A stretch of 64,000 nt of DNA from Cupriavidus oxalaticus (GCF_016894385.1 NZ_CP069812.1:1860001-1924000), one strand, 5' to 3'; positions 10,191 through 19,580 are shown, counted from the first letter of the stretch. Made by a program: numbers and translations. The notes: a model not told the origin generated them from the sequence alone.

Positions 10191-12185
10191 ATGAAGCATT
10201 CCGGGCCAGCACCAGGGTCGCCCTGTCCGGGCGGGTCGCAACCGGCGGCCCATGCCGCCGGCGCCGCGGCGATCCCGTCCGCGCCCGCTGCGACCGGACG
10301 CGTGGAGCTTTATACGCAACGAACCATGGTCAACTGGCTGAGCCCGCTGCAGCTTCCGTTCACCGCCATGCGCGTTGCCGTGGCGATGGCGGTCGGCACC
10401 TTTGCCGACCAGCGCATGGTGCAGGCTGCGCTTACCACCCTGAATCCGAATCCGCCGATCCCCGTGCCGGCCGACGAGGGCGGCGGGGTCTGGGTCGACT
10501 ACCTGGCCGACACCGGCGATGGCTGGGACGCGTCGTATTCCATGGCGCTGTGCGTCAGTCACGCGGTCACGCTGCGCGAGCCGGGCGTGACGCTGCCGCG
10601 GGCCAAGGTGCTGCTGCTCGGGGGCGACCAGGTGTATCCGACCCCTGCGCATGATGGCTATCGGACGCGCTTTGTCGACCCGTTTCGCGCGGCGTTTCCT
10701 GCGCCGGTCGAGTCGGCGGGCCCTGCATACGACGACCAGCCGATCAAGTTGCCGGATGCGCCGTGGATGGTCGCCACGCCAGGCAATCACGACTGGTACG
10801 ATGGCCTGCGCGGCTTCGCCCGGCTGTTCTGCAGCGGCAAGCCCGTGGGCGGCTGGGAGACACGCCAGCGCACGGGCTACTATGCCCTGCAGTTGCCCGG
10901 CGGCTGGTGGATCTGGGGGCTGGACCTGCAACTGGAATCGGAAATCGACCGGCCGCAGCGCGAATACTTCCAGAAGATGGTCACGGAACTGCAGCCCGGT
11001 GACCTTGTCGTGCTCTGCGCGCCCGAGCCGAGCTGGATTGACGAGATGGAGCGCGTGCGCCGCGGGGAGCGGCGGGCCGTGCCGTCGATCGAGACCAAGA
11101 CGCCGCGCTTCCGCAGCCTGAGCGAAATCGAGGGGATGCTGGGCGACCGGCTCGCGCTGGTGCTGGCCGGCAATGCGCACCACTACGCGCATTACGTGCC
11201 GAGCGCGGGCACGGCGGGGCCGCATCGCATCACCTGCGGTGGCGGGGGCGCGTTTCTCCACGGCACGCACCAGTTGCCGGATCCGCCGCGGCCCATCGTC
11301 GTGGGCGCGGCTAAACAGGCGTATGCGCTGCAGTCCGTGTATCCGGAGAAGGAGACGTCCCGGCAACTGCGCAATCGCGCGTGGCAACTGCCCGCGCGCA
11401 ACCTCTCGTTCTGCGCACTGGTGGCCATCCTGTACCTGCTGTTCGACTGGATCGTCCAGAGCGCGAGCCTGGCGGTCGCGCCTGGCCCTGGCCAGCGCGG
11501 CTTCGTGCAATGGCTGGCCGGTCTCGAGGTGACATTCGGGAATATCGGCGCGGTGTATGGCGAGCTGTTCCGGGTCATGGCGCATAGCCCGGCTTCGGTG
11601 GTGTACGCGGCGGCGATCGTCGCGACCTGTGCTGCGCTGTCGACCAGGAATGTCAGGCGCGGCGTCGGGCTGGCGTGCCTTGTCGGCGCGTTGCACGGGC
11701 TGCTGCACCTGGCACTGGCGATCGCCCTGCTATGGCTCATCACGCGTTTCAACCTCCATGGCTTTGGCGCTGACAATCCGCCACCCATCCTGTTTTTCCT
11801 CATCGAGGCCATGGTGCTGGGCGGGGCCGCCGGCGGCCTGCTGTTCGGCGTATGGATGGTGCTGGGCAACGCCTTGTGGCGCCTGCACCCGGAGGAGGTG
11901 TTCTCGTCCCAGCGCATCGCCGATTACAAGTGCTTCCTGCGGATGCGGTTCGAGGGCGGGCAATTGACGATCTACCCGCTCAAGCTGGAAAGGGTTTGCC
12001 GTCGCTGGAAGCTGGGAGAAGGTGTCAGGCAAGTGACGAAGGTCCGCAGCACCTGGCGTGTGCGCGCCCAGCCCGGCGCAAGCGGCCCGCGGTTCGTGCC
12101 GGCGGACGGTGAGGTATCGCCGCCGGAGGCGGTGCAGATGATCGAGGAAAAAGCCGTCATCATCCGGCGACAGGGGGCGGCATGA
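10191..12185 (+). CDS. metallophosphoesterase with C-terminal membrane segments
   Basis: A 664-residue protein. The N-terminal half is a calcineurin-like phosphoesterase: a D-x-GD-type element (DTGDGWDAS), LLGGDQVYP, PGNHDWYDG and the late LAGNAHHYAHY supply the usual metal ligands. About four hydrophobic segments follow between residues 400 and 560 (for example SFCALVAILYLLFDWIV and FFLIEAMVLGGAAGGLLFGV), then a soluble tail. It is likely a membrane-anchored phosphoesterase of unknown substrate. ATG 10191 follows GGGGAGG. Its last codons overlap the next gene (ATGA), which suggests translational coupling with the GMC oxidoreductase. Confidence 0.78.
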   Translation: MKHSGPAPGSPCPGGSQPAAHAAGAAAIPSAPAATGRVELYTQRTMVNWLSPLQLPFTAMRVAVAMAVGTFADQRMVQAALTTLNPNPPIPVPADEGGGVWVDYLADTGDGWDASYSMALCVSHAVTLREPGVTLPRAKVLLLGGDQVYPTPAHDGYRTRFVDPFRAAFPAPVESAGPAYDDQPIKLPDAPWMVATPGNHDWYDGLRGFARLFCSGKPVGGWETRQRTGYYALQLPGGWWIWGLDLQLESEIDRPQREYFQKMVTELQPGDLVVLCAPEPSWIDEMERVRRGERRAVPSIETKTPRFRSLSEIEGMLGDRLALVLAGNAHHYAHYVPSAGTAGPHRITCGGGGAFLHGTHQLPDPPRPIVVGAAKQAYALQSVYPEKETSRQLRNRAWQLPARNLSFCALVAILYLLFDWIVQSASLAVAPGPGQRGFVQWLAGLEVTFGNIGAVYGELFRVMAHSPASVVYAAAIVATCAALSTRNVRRGVGLACLVGALHGLLHLALAIALLWLITRFNLHGFGADNPPPILFFLIEAMVLGGAAGGLLFGVWMVLGNALWRLHPEEVFSSQRIADYKCFLRMRFEGGQLTIYPLKLERVCRRWKLGEGVRQVTKVRSTWRVRAQPGASGPRFVPADGEVSPPEAVQMIEEKAVIIRRQGAA

Positions 12186-13786
12186 CGCGCAATGCGCTGG
12201 CTTACGATGTCGTCGTCATCGGCAGCGGCTTCGGCGGCGCGGTCTCGGCCTGCAGGCTCGCGCAGGCCGGCCGCAAGGTGCTGGTGCTCGAGCGCGGCCG
12301 GCGCTGGAGCCCGGCAAACTATCCGCGCGACGAGAATGACCCCTGGCTGTGGAACCAGGAGCGCGCACACCGCTTCAGTGGCTGGGCCGATATCCGGACC
12401 TTCTCCGATGTCTGGGTCATCGCCGGGGCGGGAGTCGGCGGTGGCTCGCTGATCTACGCCAACGTTTCCGTGGAAGCCAGGCCAGAGGCGTTCCAGCAGG
12501 GCTGGCCGGAAGACGTGACCTATGCCGGCCTGCAGCCCCATTACGAGGAAGTCGGGCGCATGCTCGACGTGAGCGCAGTGCCGGATAACCAGCTGAGCGT
12601 GCGAACCCGGCTATTGCGCGAGGGGGCGGAAGCCTGCGGCTGGGGCGGGCGATTCCGCAAACTGCCGCTGGCGGTGTCGTTTTCCAGCGACTGGGACCCG
12701 GCGCGGCCAGACGCCCGCGATGACCGGCATTCAGAGCGATTCCTGAACCGGCATGGACGGTGGCAGGGCACTTGTGTCCATTGCGGCAACTGCGACGTCG
12801 GGTGCCAGGTGTCGGCCAGGAATACGCTGGACCTGAACTACCTGGCGGTGGCCGAAGACAACGGCGCCGAGATCCGTCCCTTGCACCTGGTGGACAGGCT
12901 CGAGCCGCTGGAGCAGGGCTGGCGGATATGCTTCCGGAAAATCGACCCCGAAGACCAGACCACGAGCCCCGGTGAAGTCACGGCCGCCCGGGTGATCCTG
13001 GCCGCCGGTTCTATCGGCAGCACCGAGCTGCTGCTGCGCTGCAGGGATCAGCATCGCACGCTGCCCGGGCTTTCACCGCGGCTGGGATATGGCTGGGCTC
13101 ACAACGGCGACTTCGTGACGCCTGCCTGGTATGGCAACAGGACGATCTCTCCTTCTCATGGCGTGACCATCTCTGCCGCAATCGACCTGCTGGACCACGG
13201 CGGCCCGAACGGACAGGCGCTCTTCGTGGAGGACGGCGGCATCCCGAACCTCGCAGGCAACTTCATCCGGCGCCACATGAAAAGAACGCGTTCGCGCAAG
13301 CTGCGCGCGGTGTGGAAGGAGGTAGGGGAGCTGTTCGACGACGGCGATCCGGTCGAGCGGATGATGCCCTGGTTCGGGCAGGGCGTGGACCCTGGCGATG
13401 GCCGGCTGAGGCTGGGCCGCACGTGGTACGCGCCGTGGCGTCGGGTACTGCGGCTCGACTGGTCCTATCAGGCCTCGGTGGCTGTCATCGAGTCCATGAT
13501 TGCCGCGCACACGCGGCTCTCGGAAGCGACCGGCGGGGATCCGTGGGTGCCGCTCACCTGGCGACGCTGGCACAACCTGATCACGCCGCACCCGCTGGGA
13601 GGCTGCAACATGGGGGCATCCCTCGCGGACGGCGTCGTCGATGCGTGGGGCCGGGTATTTGGCTACGAGGGACTGTATGTCATGGACGGTGCGATCGTCC
13701 CGCGTCCGCTGGGCCTGAACCCTTCGCGCACGATTGCAGCGCTGGCGGAGCGCAACGTGACCATGCTCTTGCGCGAGCAGGGCTGA
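12182..13786 (+). CDS. GMC-family FAD oxidoreductase (cholesterol-oxidase-like branch)
   Basis: A 534-residue flavoprotein. It opens with the FAD motif GSGFGGAVSA, has the GMC segment GAGVGGGSLIYANV, and ends with HPLGGCNMG and YVMDGAIVPRPLGLNPSRTIAALAER as in cholesterol oxidase-type GMC enzymes. A four-cysteine motif CVHCGNCDVGC occurs mid-protein, as in many ferredoxin-like insertions of this branch. The start codon overlaps the stop of the phosphoesterase gene by four bases, so the two are cotranslated. The substrate is probably an alcohol, sterol-like or hydrophobic compound, but this is only inference. Confidence 0.83.
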   Translation: MTRNALAYDVVVIGSGFGGAVSACRLAQAGRKVLVLERGRRWSPANYPRDENDPWLWNQERAHRFSGWADIRTFSDVWVIAGAGVGGGSLIYANVSVEARPEAFQQGWPEDVTYAGLQPHYEEVGRMLDVSAVPDNQLSVRTRLLREGAEACGWGGRFRKLPLAVSFSSDWDPARPDARDDRHSERFLNRHGRWQGTCVHCGNCDVGCQVSARNTLDLNYLAVAEDNGAEIRPLHLVDRLEPLEQGWRICFRKIDPEDQTTSPGEVTAARVILAAGSIGSTELLLRCRDQHRTLPGLSPRLGYGWAHNGDFVTPAWYGNRTISPSHGVTISAAIDLLDHGGPNGQALFVEDGGIPNLAGNFIRRHMKRTRSRKLRAVWKEVGELFDDGDPVERMMPWFGQGVDPGDGRLRLGRTWYAPWRRVLRLDWSYQASVAVIESMIAAHTRLSEATGGDPWVPLTWRRWHNLITPHPLGGCNMGASLADGVVDAWGRVFGYEGLYVMDGAIVPRPLGLNPSRTIAALAERNVTMLLREQG

Positions 13787-13884
13787 CGCTGGCTTGTGGC
13801 GCATGACCCGCAAAGGGCAGATGCTCCCCCAAAGGGGAGCAATCCGTCCGCTGCCGAGCAATTCTATTGAGCGAGTTGGCTGGC

Positions 13885-13920
13885 GGACGGCTTACCGGAC
13901 GGCTTACCGGGCGGCTTACA
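13885..13920. repeat. 12-bp tandem repeat, three copies, at the 3' end of the OYE gene
   Basis: GGACGGCTTACC, GGACGGCTTACC and GGGCGGCTTACA follow each other without a gap. Read on the minus strand, each unit contains TAA in the same frame as the oxidoreductase gene that ends here, giving three in-frame stop codons 12 bp apart. The first TAA (13916-13918) is the actual stop. Confidence 0.8.
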
Positions 13921-14998
13921 TGCGTGCGAACTCGGTGTAGCCCTCCGCGCCGCCACCGAAGTAAGTGGCGGCCGGAGCGTCATGCAGCGGAGCTTCCAGC
14001 CGCAACCGCTCGACGAGGTCGGGATTGCCGATGAAGGGCTTGCCGAAGGCGATCATATCCGCGTGACCCGAAGCGGTGGCGTCCAGCGCGCGCTGCCGAT
14101 CATAGCCATTGTTGGCAATGTAGGCACCGCCGAAGGCCGTGCGCAGCGCTTGCACGTCAAGCATGCCGGCCCCGTTACCACCGTGCAGCTGTCCTTCGAC
14201 GACGTGCAGGTAGGCCAACCCCATCTCTCCCAGCCGGCGAGCCAGGTAGCCATGCGTCGCCATTGGCGTGCTGTCCAGCGGGGTGTCGCCGACCGCGGTG
14301 GAGAGCGGCGAAAGGCGAAGTCCCACGCGATCGGCGCCCCAGATGTCCGCAACGGCTTCAACAACTTCCAGCGGAAAGCGGGCGCGGTTCTCGATGGAGC
14401 CGCCGTAGCGGTCGTCGCGACGGTTTGTGCTGTCGCGCAGGAATTGCTCCAGCAGATAACCGTTGGCCGCGTGCACTTCTACGCCATCGAACCCCGCATC
14501 CTTCGCGCGACGTGCGGCCTGTCGGTAGTCTTCCAGGATAGCGGCGATCTCCTCGGTGGCGAGTTCACGCGGCATCGAGGGCGGCAGGTGTCCGGCTTCG
14601 GTGAAGACGGTGCCGCCAGCCTGGAGCGCGGAAGGCGCTACGGGCGCAGCGCCACCCTCCTGCAGGCTGGCGTGCGACATGCGGCCTACGTGCCACAACT
14701 GGATCACGATACGGCCGCCGGCTGCATGGACTGCCTCTGTCACGGGCGCCCAGGCCTCCACGTGCGCATCGGTATAGATGCCGGGCGTATAAGCGTAGCC
14801 ACGGGCCTGACGAGAGATGTTGGTCGCTTCGGTGATGATCAGCCCCGCGGAAGCACGCTGCCCGTAGTAGTCGATGGCCAGCGGCGTCTGGATACCGTCC
14901 ATGCCTGCGCGCGACCGCGTGAGCGGCGCCATGGCAATTCGGTTGCGTACGTCGATAGCACCCAGGCGGGCAGGGGAGAAAAGGGCTTCGGAAGACAT
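13916..14998 (-). CDS. Old Yellow Enzyme family ene-reductase
   Basis: A 360-residue FMN enzyme of the NemA/OYE family that reduces activated C=C bonds (and often nitro compounds) with NAD(P)H. Key features are ALFSPARLGAIDVRNRIAMAPLTRSRA at the N-terminus (here split: RNRIAMAPLTRSR is the FMN-binding strand), QLWHVGRMSH, and the substrate-binding HAANGYLLEQFL with the expected His/Asn/Tyr. The ATG at 14998 follows TGGAGC. A LysR gene is divergent from it, with a 166-bp gap, and is a likely regulator. Symbol nemA would be by similarity only. Confidence 0.88.
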   Translation of the reverse strand: MSSEALFSPARLGAIDVRNRIAMAPLTRSRAGMDGIQTPLAIDYYGQRASAGLIITEATNISRQARGYAYTPGIYTDAHVEAWAPVTEAVHAAGGRIVIQLWHVGRMSHASLQEGGAAPVAPSALQAGGTVFTEAGHLPPSMPRELATEEIAAILEDYRQAARRAKDAGFDGVEVHAANGYLLEQFLRDSTNRRDDRYGGSIENRARFPLEVVEAVADIWGADRVGLRLSPLSTAVGDTPLDSTPMATHGYLARRLGEMGLAYLHVVEGQLHGGNGAGMLDVQALRTAFGGAYIANNGYDRQRALDATASGHADMIAFGKPFIGNPDLVERLRLEAPLHDAPAATYFGGGAEGYTEFARM

Positions 14999-15164
14999 GG
15001 CAGCTCCAGATGACTGAGGACGGTTGCAGTGTGAGGCGAAGGGCTCGCCGCCTGCCGGAAAGGCCAGGGCGGCGGCGCTTCGTTGCAGTGCAGTATGTGC
15101 GCCGGAGTTGCATTCATCCAATTTATTTGTTGAATTCAAGTTATATCGTCAGCAATATGACTAC

Positions 15165-16079
15165 ATGCGCTACGACCTGAATCTGTTGCCCGTTTTCCTC
15201 GCGCTCATGGAAGAGCGCAGCGTCACCCGTGCCGCCGAGCGGCTGGGGATGACGCAGCCGGCGCTGTCTAATGCGCTGGCCCGACTGCGCGAGATGCTGC
15301 AGGACCCGTTGTTCATCCGTGAACGGTACGGCATGCAGCCGACCGGGAGGGCTGAAGCCCTGGCCCCCGGCATCGCCGCCGCCGTCGCCAGCCTGGACGA
15401 ACTGGTGCTTGGCCAGCAAGGCTTCGATCCGACGAAGGCGGATCGCCTGTTCACACTGGCGCCGAACAGTTACGTCGAGTTCGTGCTGGTGCCAGGTATC
15501 GTCGCGCGACTGCGCGAGCGCGCTCCGGGCATCCGGCTGCGACTGGTGCCGTTCGGGGCGGACCTGGCGGAAACGGGCGTGACCTCCGGGGCGACGGCGA
15601 TGGTGCTGGGCCGCATCATCGACCCGCCCGGCAACCTTGTTGTGCAGCCCGTGATGGAAGACGGCCTGGCCTGCGTATTGCGCGCCGGCCATCCGCAAGT
15701 CAACAAGCGAATCTCCACGAAGCAGTATGAGCAACTCAAGCACGTCAATGTGCTGCCTCCCGGCCGCTTGCGTGCTGGCCTGTTCCAGGCGCTCCAGCGC
15801 CATGGCCTGCGACGCGAGGTCGCGATTTCGGTGACGCACTTCCTGGCCGTTCCGGAAATCGTCGCCGCGACAGACTACTGCGCGACATTGCCGGGCCTGA
15901 TCTGTCGCCACCTGGCGCGCGATGCACGGCTGAAGATACTGGCCGCGCCGGTCGACCTGGGCACATTCCCGGTGGAGATGGCGTGGCATGTGCGCTACCG
16001 TCACGATCCTGCGCACCAGTGGTTGCGCGACCTCGTCATCGAGGTGGCTCGCGAAACATTGCCCGGCAAGACGGCCTGA
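15165..16079 (+). CDS. LysR-family transcriptional regulator
   Basis: A 304-residue LysR-type regulator with the N-terminal winged helix-turn-helix (LNLLPVFLALMEERSVTRAAERLGMTQPALSNALARLR) and a substrate-binding-like effector domain (residues about 90-295). It is divergent from the OYE gene, and LysR proteins usually regulate the divergent neighbour, so control of the ene-reductase is inferred. ATG 15165 gives a family-typical short N-terminus; the frame is open further upstream, but that extension overlaps the promoter region. The effector is unknown. Confidence 0.88.
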   Translation: MRYDLNLLPVFLALMEERSVTRAAERLGMTQPALSNALARLREMLQDPLFIRERYGMQPTGRAEALAPGIAAAVASLDELVLGQQGFDPTKADRLFTLAPNSYVEFVLVPGIVARLRERAPGIRLRLVPFGADLAETGVTSGATAMVLGRIIDPPGNLVVQPVMEDGLACVLRAGHPQVNKRISTKQYEQLKHVNVLPPGRLRAGLFQALQRHGLRREVAISVTHFLAVPEIVAATDYCATLPGLICRHLARDARLKILAAPVDLGTFPVEMAWHVRYRHDPAHQWLRDLVIEVARETLPGKTA

Positions 16080-16250
16080 AGGGCGGCCAGGAGTTGGCTC
16101 CGGCGGCTCAGTGGCGTGGCTCGACCCGACGCAATGCGCGCAGCATCGCGAGATCACAGGCTGTCTTCAGCACGCCGCAGGCGAGCAGCGGCGTACTGGC
16201 CTAACCGTAGGCCGTCAACGCGGCGGCGATGCTGGAGCGAAAGCGTTCCG

Positions 16251-16577
16251 CTACTGCTTGCTACTGCCGGTATTGGCGCCATCGGTGAATGGATCCGCCT
16301 TGCCCGCCTTCGCGCCGTCGGTATAGGGATCCGCCTTGCCAACCCTTGCGCCATCGGTGTACGGGTCAGGCTTCTTGGCCGGCGCCAGGTCAGTGCGGGT
16401 CGAGGACTTGGCCCCATCCGTATAGGGGTCGAATTTCCCGGATTTCGCACCGTCCGTATACGGATCCGGCTTTCCCTTGGCTCCTTGCGTATAGGGATCC
16501 ACCGCCTTTTGCGCATAGCCGGGCAGGGCTAGCGATGCTCCGAAGGCCGCAATTGCCGCGATAACTATTGCTCTCAT
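16251..16577 (-). CDS. exported DPYTDGA-repeat protein 1
   Basis: A 108-residue protein with a clear Sec signal peptide (cleavage likely after GYA, residue 22). The mature part is almost entirely repeats: DPYTQGAK, DPYTDGAK, DPYTDGAK, DPYTDGAR, DPYTDGAK and DPFTDGAN, spaced 11-12 residues apart except for one longer linker. There is no cysteine or membrane anchor. I do not recognise a characterised family. A good ribosome binding site (AGGAGAAAG) precedes the ATG. It sits just downstream of the cNMP/TrxR-like fusion gene in the same direction. Two relatives lie at 18873-19187 and 31745-32080. Confidence 0.8.
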   Translation of the reverse strand: MRAIVIAAIAAFGASLALPGYAQKAVDPYTQGAKGKPDPYTDGAKSGKFDPYTDGAKSSTRTDLAPAKKPDPYTDGARVGKADPYTDGAKAGKADPFTDGANTGSSKQ

Positions 16578-16737
16578 TTCTTTCTCCTGAGAGTATCAAC
16601 TTCGCTCAAGCGTAGAACCCGACGGACACTGGCGAACCGCCATGAACTGGCATTGCCAGGCGCGCCCGCGCTGGGTTGCCTCCCCATAGTAGGTCGTATT
16701 GTGAAGGCATTCAGATACTTGCGCGGCTAATCGCGGG

Positions 16738-18486
16738 TCAGGCTGGCCCGAGGTGTCCCATGCTCCGCTCTTCGGCCAGCAGGCTATGAATCTGTGCCAC
16801 CACGGCCGCACCTTCTCCCACGGCGGCGGCGACGCGCTTGGTGGACGCAGAACGCACGTCGCCGATCGCAAAGATGCCTTCGATGCTTGTCTGCAGCGGC
16901 AATGCCTGTACCGCGTCGGCGCCGGTGCCGGTCAATACGAAACCCTTGCTGTCGAGCGCAACCCCGCAAGACTTCAGCCAGCCGGTGTTGGGTTCGGCGC
17001 CGATAAATATGAACAGATGATGCGTGGTCATGCTGCCCTCCGTGCCGCCTGCCCCGCGGTAGTGCACGCGCCTGAGCTGCACGTCTCCCTCGAGCCCCTG
17101 AAGCTCGATACGGGTATGCAGTGTCAGGTTTGGCAGCGACCGGACCCGCTCGACCAGGTAGCGCGACATCGTCTGCTCAAGGCTTGGCCCGCGGATGAAC
17201 AGGTGCACATGCTCCGCATGCGATGAAAGGAATACGGCGGCCTGTCCCGCGGAATTGCCCCCGCCGACCAGCACCACAGGCTCCTTGCGGCATAGCCTGG
17301 CTTCGATCGGCGTCGCCCAGTAATAGACGCCGGAGCCCTCGAAGCGCTCAAGTCCGTCGAGGACAGGGCGCCGATACTCCGCGCCCGTGGCAATGACCGC
17401 GGTCCGGGCAAGGATGCGCTTGCCATCGGATAGCTCGATGACGCGCGGGTATTTGTCGCAGTACAGGGCCTTGACCTCGCATGGAATCGCGATATGGGCG
17501 CCGAACTTCTGGGCCTGCACGAACGCGCGGCCCGCGAGTTCCTGTCCCGTGATGCCGGTGGGGAAGCCCAGGTAATTCTCGATGCGCGCGCTCGTGCCGG
17601 CCTGGCCGCCCGGTGCGCGGCAGTCGAACACGGCGACAGACAACCCATCCGATGCCGCATAGACGGCCGCCGCAAGCCCGGCAGGGCCGGCGCCGATGAT
17701 CGCCACGTCATAGACATGCATCGGATCGAATTCGGGGATCAGTCCGAGGCAGGACGCGAGCTGGCCGACATCGGGATTGCGCAGCACGGCGCCGCTCGGA
17801 CAGACGACAAGCGGAAAATCGTCGGCCAGTGGCGCGAGGCGCCTGAGAAAGGCAATCGCTTCCGCGTCCCGCTCCGCGTCCAGCGCGATATTGGGATAGT
17901 TGTTACGACGCAGGAAATTCTGCAGTTCAAGGAATCGTGCATTGCCGGGTGCGCCGACAACGACGGCCCCGCGTCCACGTTCGACTGCCAGAACGCGCCT
18001 CAGGATCAGGGCGCGCATGATCTTCTCGCCAATATCGGCTTCCTTGATCACCAGCGCGCTCAGCTCATCGGGCCGCAACAGCACGGCCTTGACGTCTTCG
18101 AGAACCTGCGCGTCGACAATCGCAGGCTTGTTGGAAAGCTGCGTGATATCCGAAGTGAACTCCCCGTGCCGCGTATAGGTGTGGATGATCTTGCGGTGAT
18201 TCAGGCGGTCGCGGATGACGATCCGCACCTTGCCCGACAGGATGACGAACACTCCGGGGCAGAGGCTGCCCGCGCGATAGAGGAAGTTGCCTTGCGGGTA
18301 GTGGTGCAGCTTGCCAAAGCGGCGCACCCTTTCCACCTCGGTATCGGTGAGGACCGGAAACATCTGCTCGAAACGAGGATGGTCGCGTATGGCCGCATCT
18401 TCCTCGATGGCCGCCTCGCCGAGGTCTGCACTCGCTTCGAAGTCTGGCGACGGCGTCTCGCGTGCTTCGTCCGGGTCGTTGTTCAT
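16738..18486 (-). CDS. cNMP-binding / thioredoxin-reductase-like fusion protein
   Basis: A 582-residue three-part protein. Residues about 40-150 form a cyclic-nucleotide-binding beta barrel (FLYRAGSLCPGVFVILSGKVRI). Residues about 173-255 look like a glutaredoxin-type fold without a CxxC. Residues 258-580 are a thioredoxin-reductase-like FAD/NAD domain (GAGPAG 265-270; GGQAGTSARIENYLGFP; VGGGNSAGQAA; FAIGDVR). The redox-active CxxC of true TrxB is absent, so it is unlikely to reduce thioredoxin by the standard route. ATG 18486 follows GGAGG; a longer start at 18729 adds a non-conserved leader. It is flanked on both sides by DPYTDGA-repeat genes. Confidence 0.86.
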   Translation of the reverse strand: MNNDPDEARETPSPDFEASADLGEAAIEEDAAIRDHPRFEQMFPVLTDTEVERVRRFGKLHHYPQGNFLYRAGSLCPGVFVILSGKVRIVIRDRLNHRKIIHTYTRHGEFTSDITQLSNKPAIVDAQVLEDVKAVLLRPDELSALVIKEADIGEKIMRALILRRVLAVERGRGAVVVGAPGNARFLELQNFLRRNNYPNIALDAERDAEAIAFLRRLAPLADDFPLVVCPSGAVLRNPDVGQLASCLGLIPEFDPMHVYDVAIIGAGPAGLAAAVYAASDGLSVAVFDCRAPGGQAGTSARIENYLGFPTGITGQELAGRAFVQAQKFGAHIAIPCEVKALYCDKYPRVIELSDGKRILARTAVIATGAEYRRPVLDGLERFEGSGVYYWATPIEARLCRKEPVVLVGGGNSAGQAAVFLSSHAEHVHLFIRGPSLEQTMSRYLVERVRSLPNLTLHTRIELQGLEGDVQLRRVHYRGAGGTEGSMTTHHLFIFIGAEPNTGWLKSCGVALDSKGFVLTGTGADAVQALPLQTSIEGIFAIGDVRSASTKRVAAAVGEGAAVVAQIHSLLAEERSMGHLGPA

Positions 18487-18872
18487 CGCCGATCCTCCAC
18501 GGTGTAGCCTTGGCCACGTCAAATATAGGCGCAAACCGGAATGAGTTCGGGTTGCGCTGGATTCACGCGACGCACTTGAGCGCATTCGGTCACATCGAGC
18601 CATGCGCTCCACGACGCAAGGGTGCAGCCTGCGCCTCGTGCGTGTCGATCTCGCTATGCCAGCCTTTGGCCTTTCGGCCGTTTTTCTGGTCAGGCAATGA
18701 CCCGCTTGCCGCGCTCGCCGGATCCACAACTATCGGTTGCGAGTGAATCAAGATTGCTCAGCCTAGTGCTACCTCCGGCCGGCTCCTAGAGTGGTTTCCA
18801 ACGGCGACGCGCTCCAACCCACCAGCGCAAGCCGCCTGAAGCATCCGTTATCCATACCCTCAGGAGTTGATC
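18487..18872. other. intergenic region between two divergent genes, nothing identified
   Basis: This 386-bp stretch separates the minus-strand cNMP/TrxR-like gene from the plus-strand repeat protein gene. It must hold both promoters, but I see no clear consensus promoter, palindrome or terminator. The GATACA-type half-sites found elsewhere in the window are not evident here. Confidence 0.5.
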
Positions 18873-19187
18873 ATGTTTGCCCATTTCTCTCGCGTGCTTG
18901 CTGTTGCTTCCTTCACCTTGGCTGCTGGCGCGGCGCTGGCCTCCGGCAGTGCCCATGCCGGTTCGCTTGTCGCCGGCATGGATACCTCCGGCGTATCGTC
19001 TTCGCCGGCGCGCTCGGTCGATGCCTTTACCGACGGCGCCCGCAACGGGCCCCGCAATCCGTATGTCGACGGCGCACGCGTTGGCAACCGCAACCCGTTT
19101 GTGGATGGTGCCCGGATCGGTGGCCACGATGTCTTCACCGACGGCGCCCGCATCGGCCCCCGCGACACGTTCTCCGCAGGCGCCTGA
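18873..19187 (+). CDS. exported DGA-repeat protein 2
   Basis: A 104-residue protein with a Sec signal peptide (hydrophobic core AVASFTLAAGAALASG, likely cleavage after AHA). The mature part has a block AGMDTSGVSSSPARSVD and then repeats DAFTDGAR, NPYVDGAR, NPFVDGAR, DVFTDGAR and a final DTFSAGA, 12 residues apart with GNR/GPR linkers. There is no cysteine. The start ATG 18873 follows AGGAG; a TTG two codons earlier is less likely. It is divergent from the cNMP/TrxR-like fusion gene. The AGMD...PARS block recurs at the C-terminal end of the relative at 31745-32080. Confidence 0.8.
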   Translation: MFAHFSRVLAVASFTLAAGAALASGSAHAGSLVAGMDTSGVSSSPARSVDAFTDGARNGPRNPYVDGARVGNRNPFVDGARIGGHDVFTDGARIGPRDTFSAGA

Positions 19188-19580
19188 GCCGCTACTGTCA
19201 CCGCTCCATGGCTGGCAGGTCTCGATCGCGTTGAGCGGAAGAGGCCTCCCTGAATTCCCATCCTCCGGCCCCGCTGACCATCCCGGCAGCGGGGCATCTT
19301 GCTCCGGAACGCTTGAGGAAATCGCAAGCGAAGCGGGCGAAAAAATCGTTTGCCAGCGAGTGCTGCGGCAACAACTATCCAATGGCGAGCCAGCCAGGCG
19401 CGTACTGCGGCCCGCAACCGGAAACCACCCCAGCCATCAGACAAATGCAGACATTGCCAGGCGCCGCGCGCGTTTCAGCACCTTCTTGAAAAAGCCGGCG
19501 TTGTGAATAAAGTTAGAGCGCGCCGCACCGGCGGTGCCTCTGCGACAGCGTTCCCCACGCTTCCGAAACGGAGAAAGAAT
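19188..19580. other. intergenic region upstream of the aldehyde oxidoreductase operon
   Basis: This 393-bp stretch holds no convincing gene. Apart from the promoter candidate at 19486-19513 I see no repeat, terminator or operator. Confidence 0.5.
19486..19513 (+). promoter_or_regulatory. candidate sigma-70 promoter for the paoABC-like operon
   Basis: TTGAAA (19486-19491) and TAAAGT (19508-19513) are separated by 16 bp, about 70 bp upstream of the first gene. The match is by eye and the -10 box is imperfect. Confidence 0.35.

Noticed and set aside
9501..11708. A long minus-strand open frame opposite the molybdenum and phosphoesterase genes (735 codons)
   Set aside because: Its sequence is Arg/Gln/His-rich with no family resemblance and it lies antisense to well-supported genes. 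It is a codon-phase shadow of GC-rich DNA.
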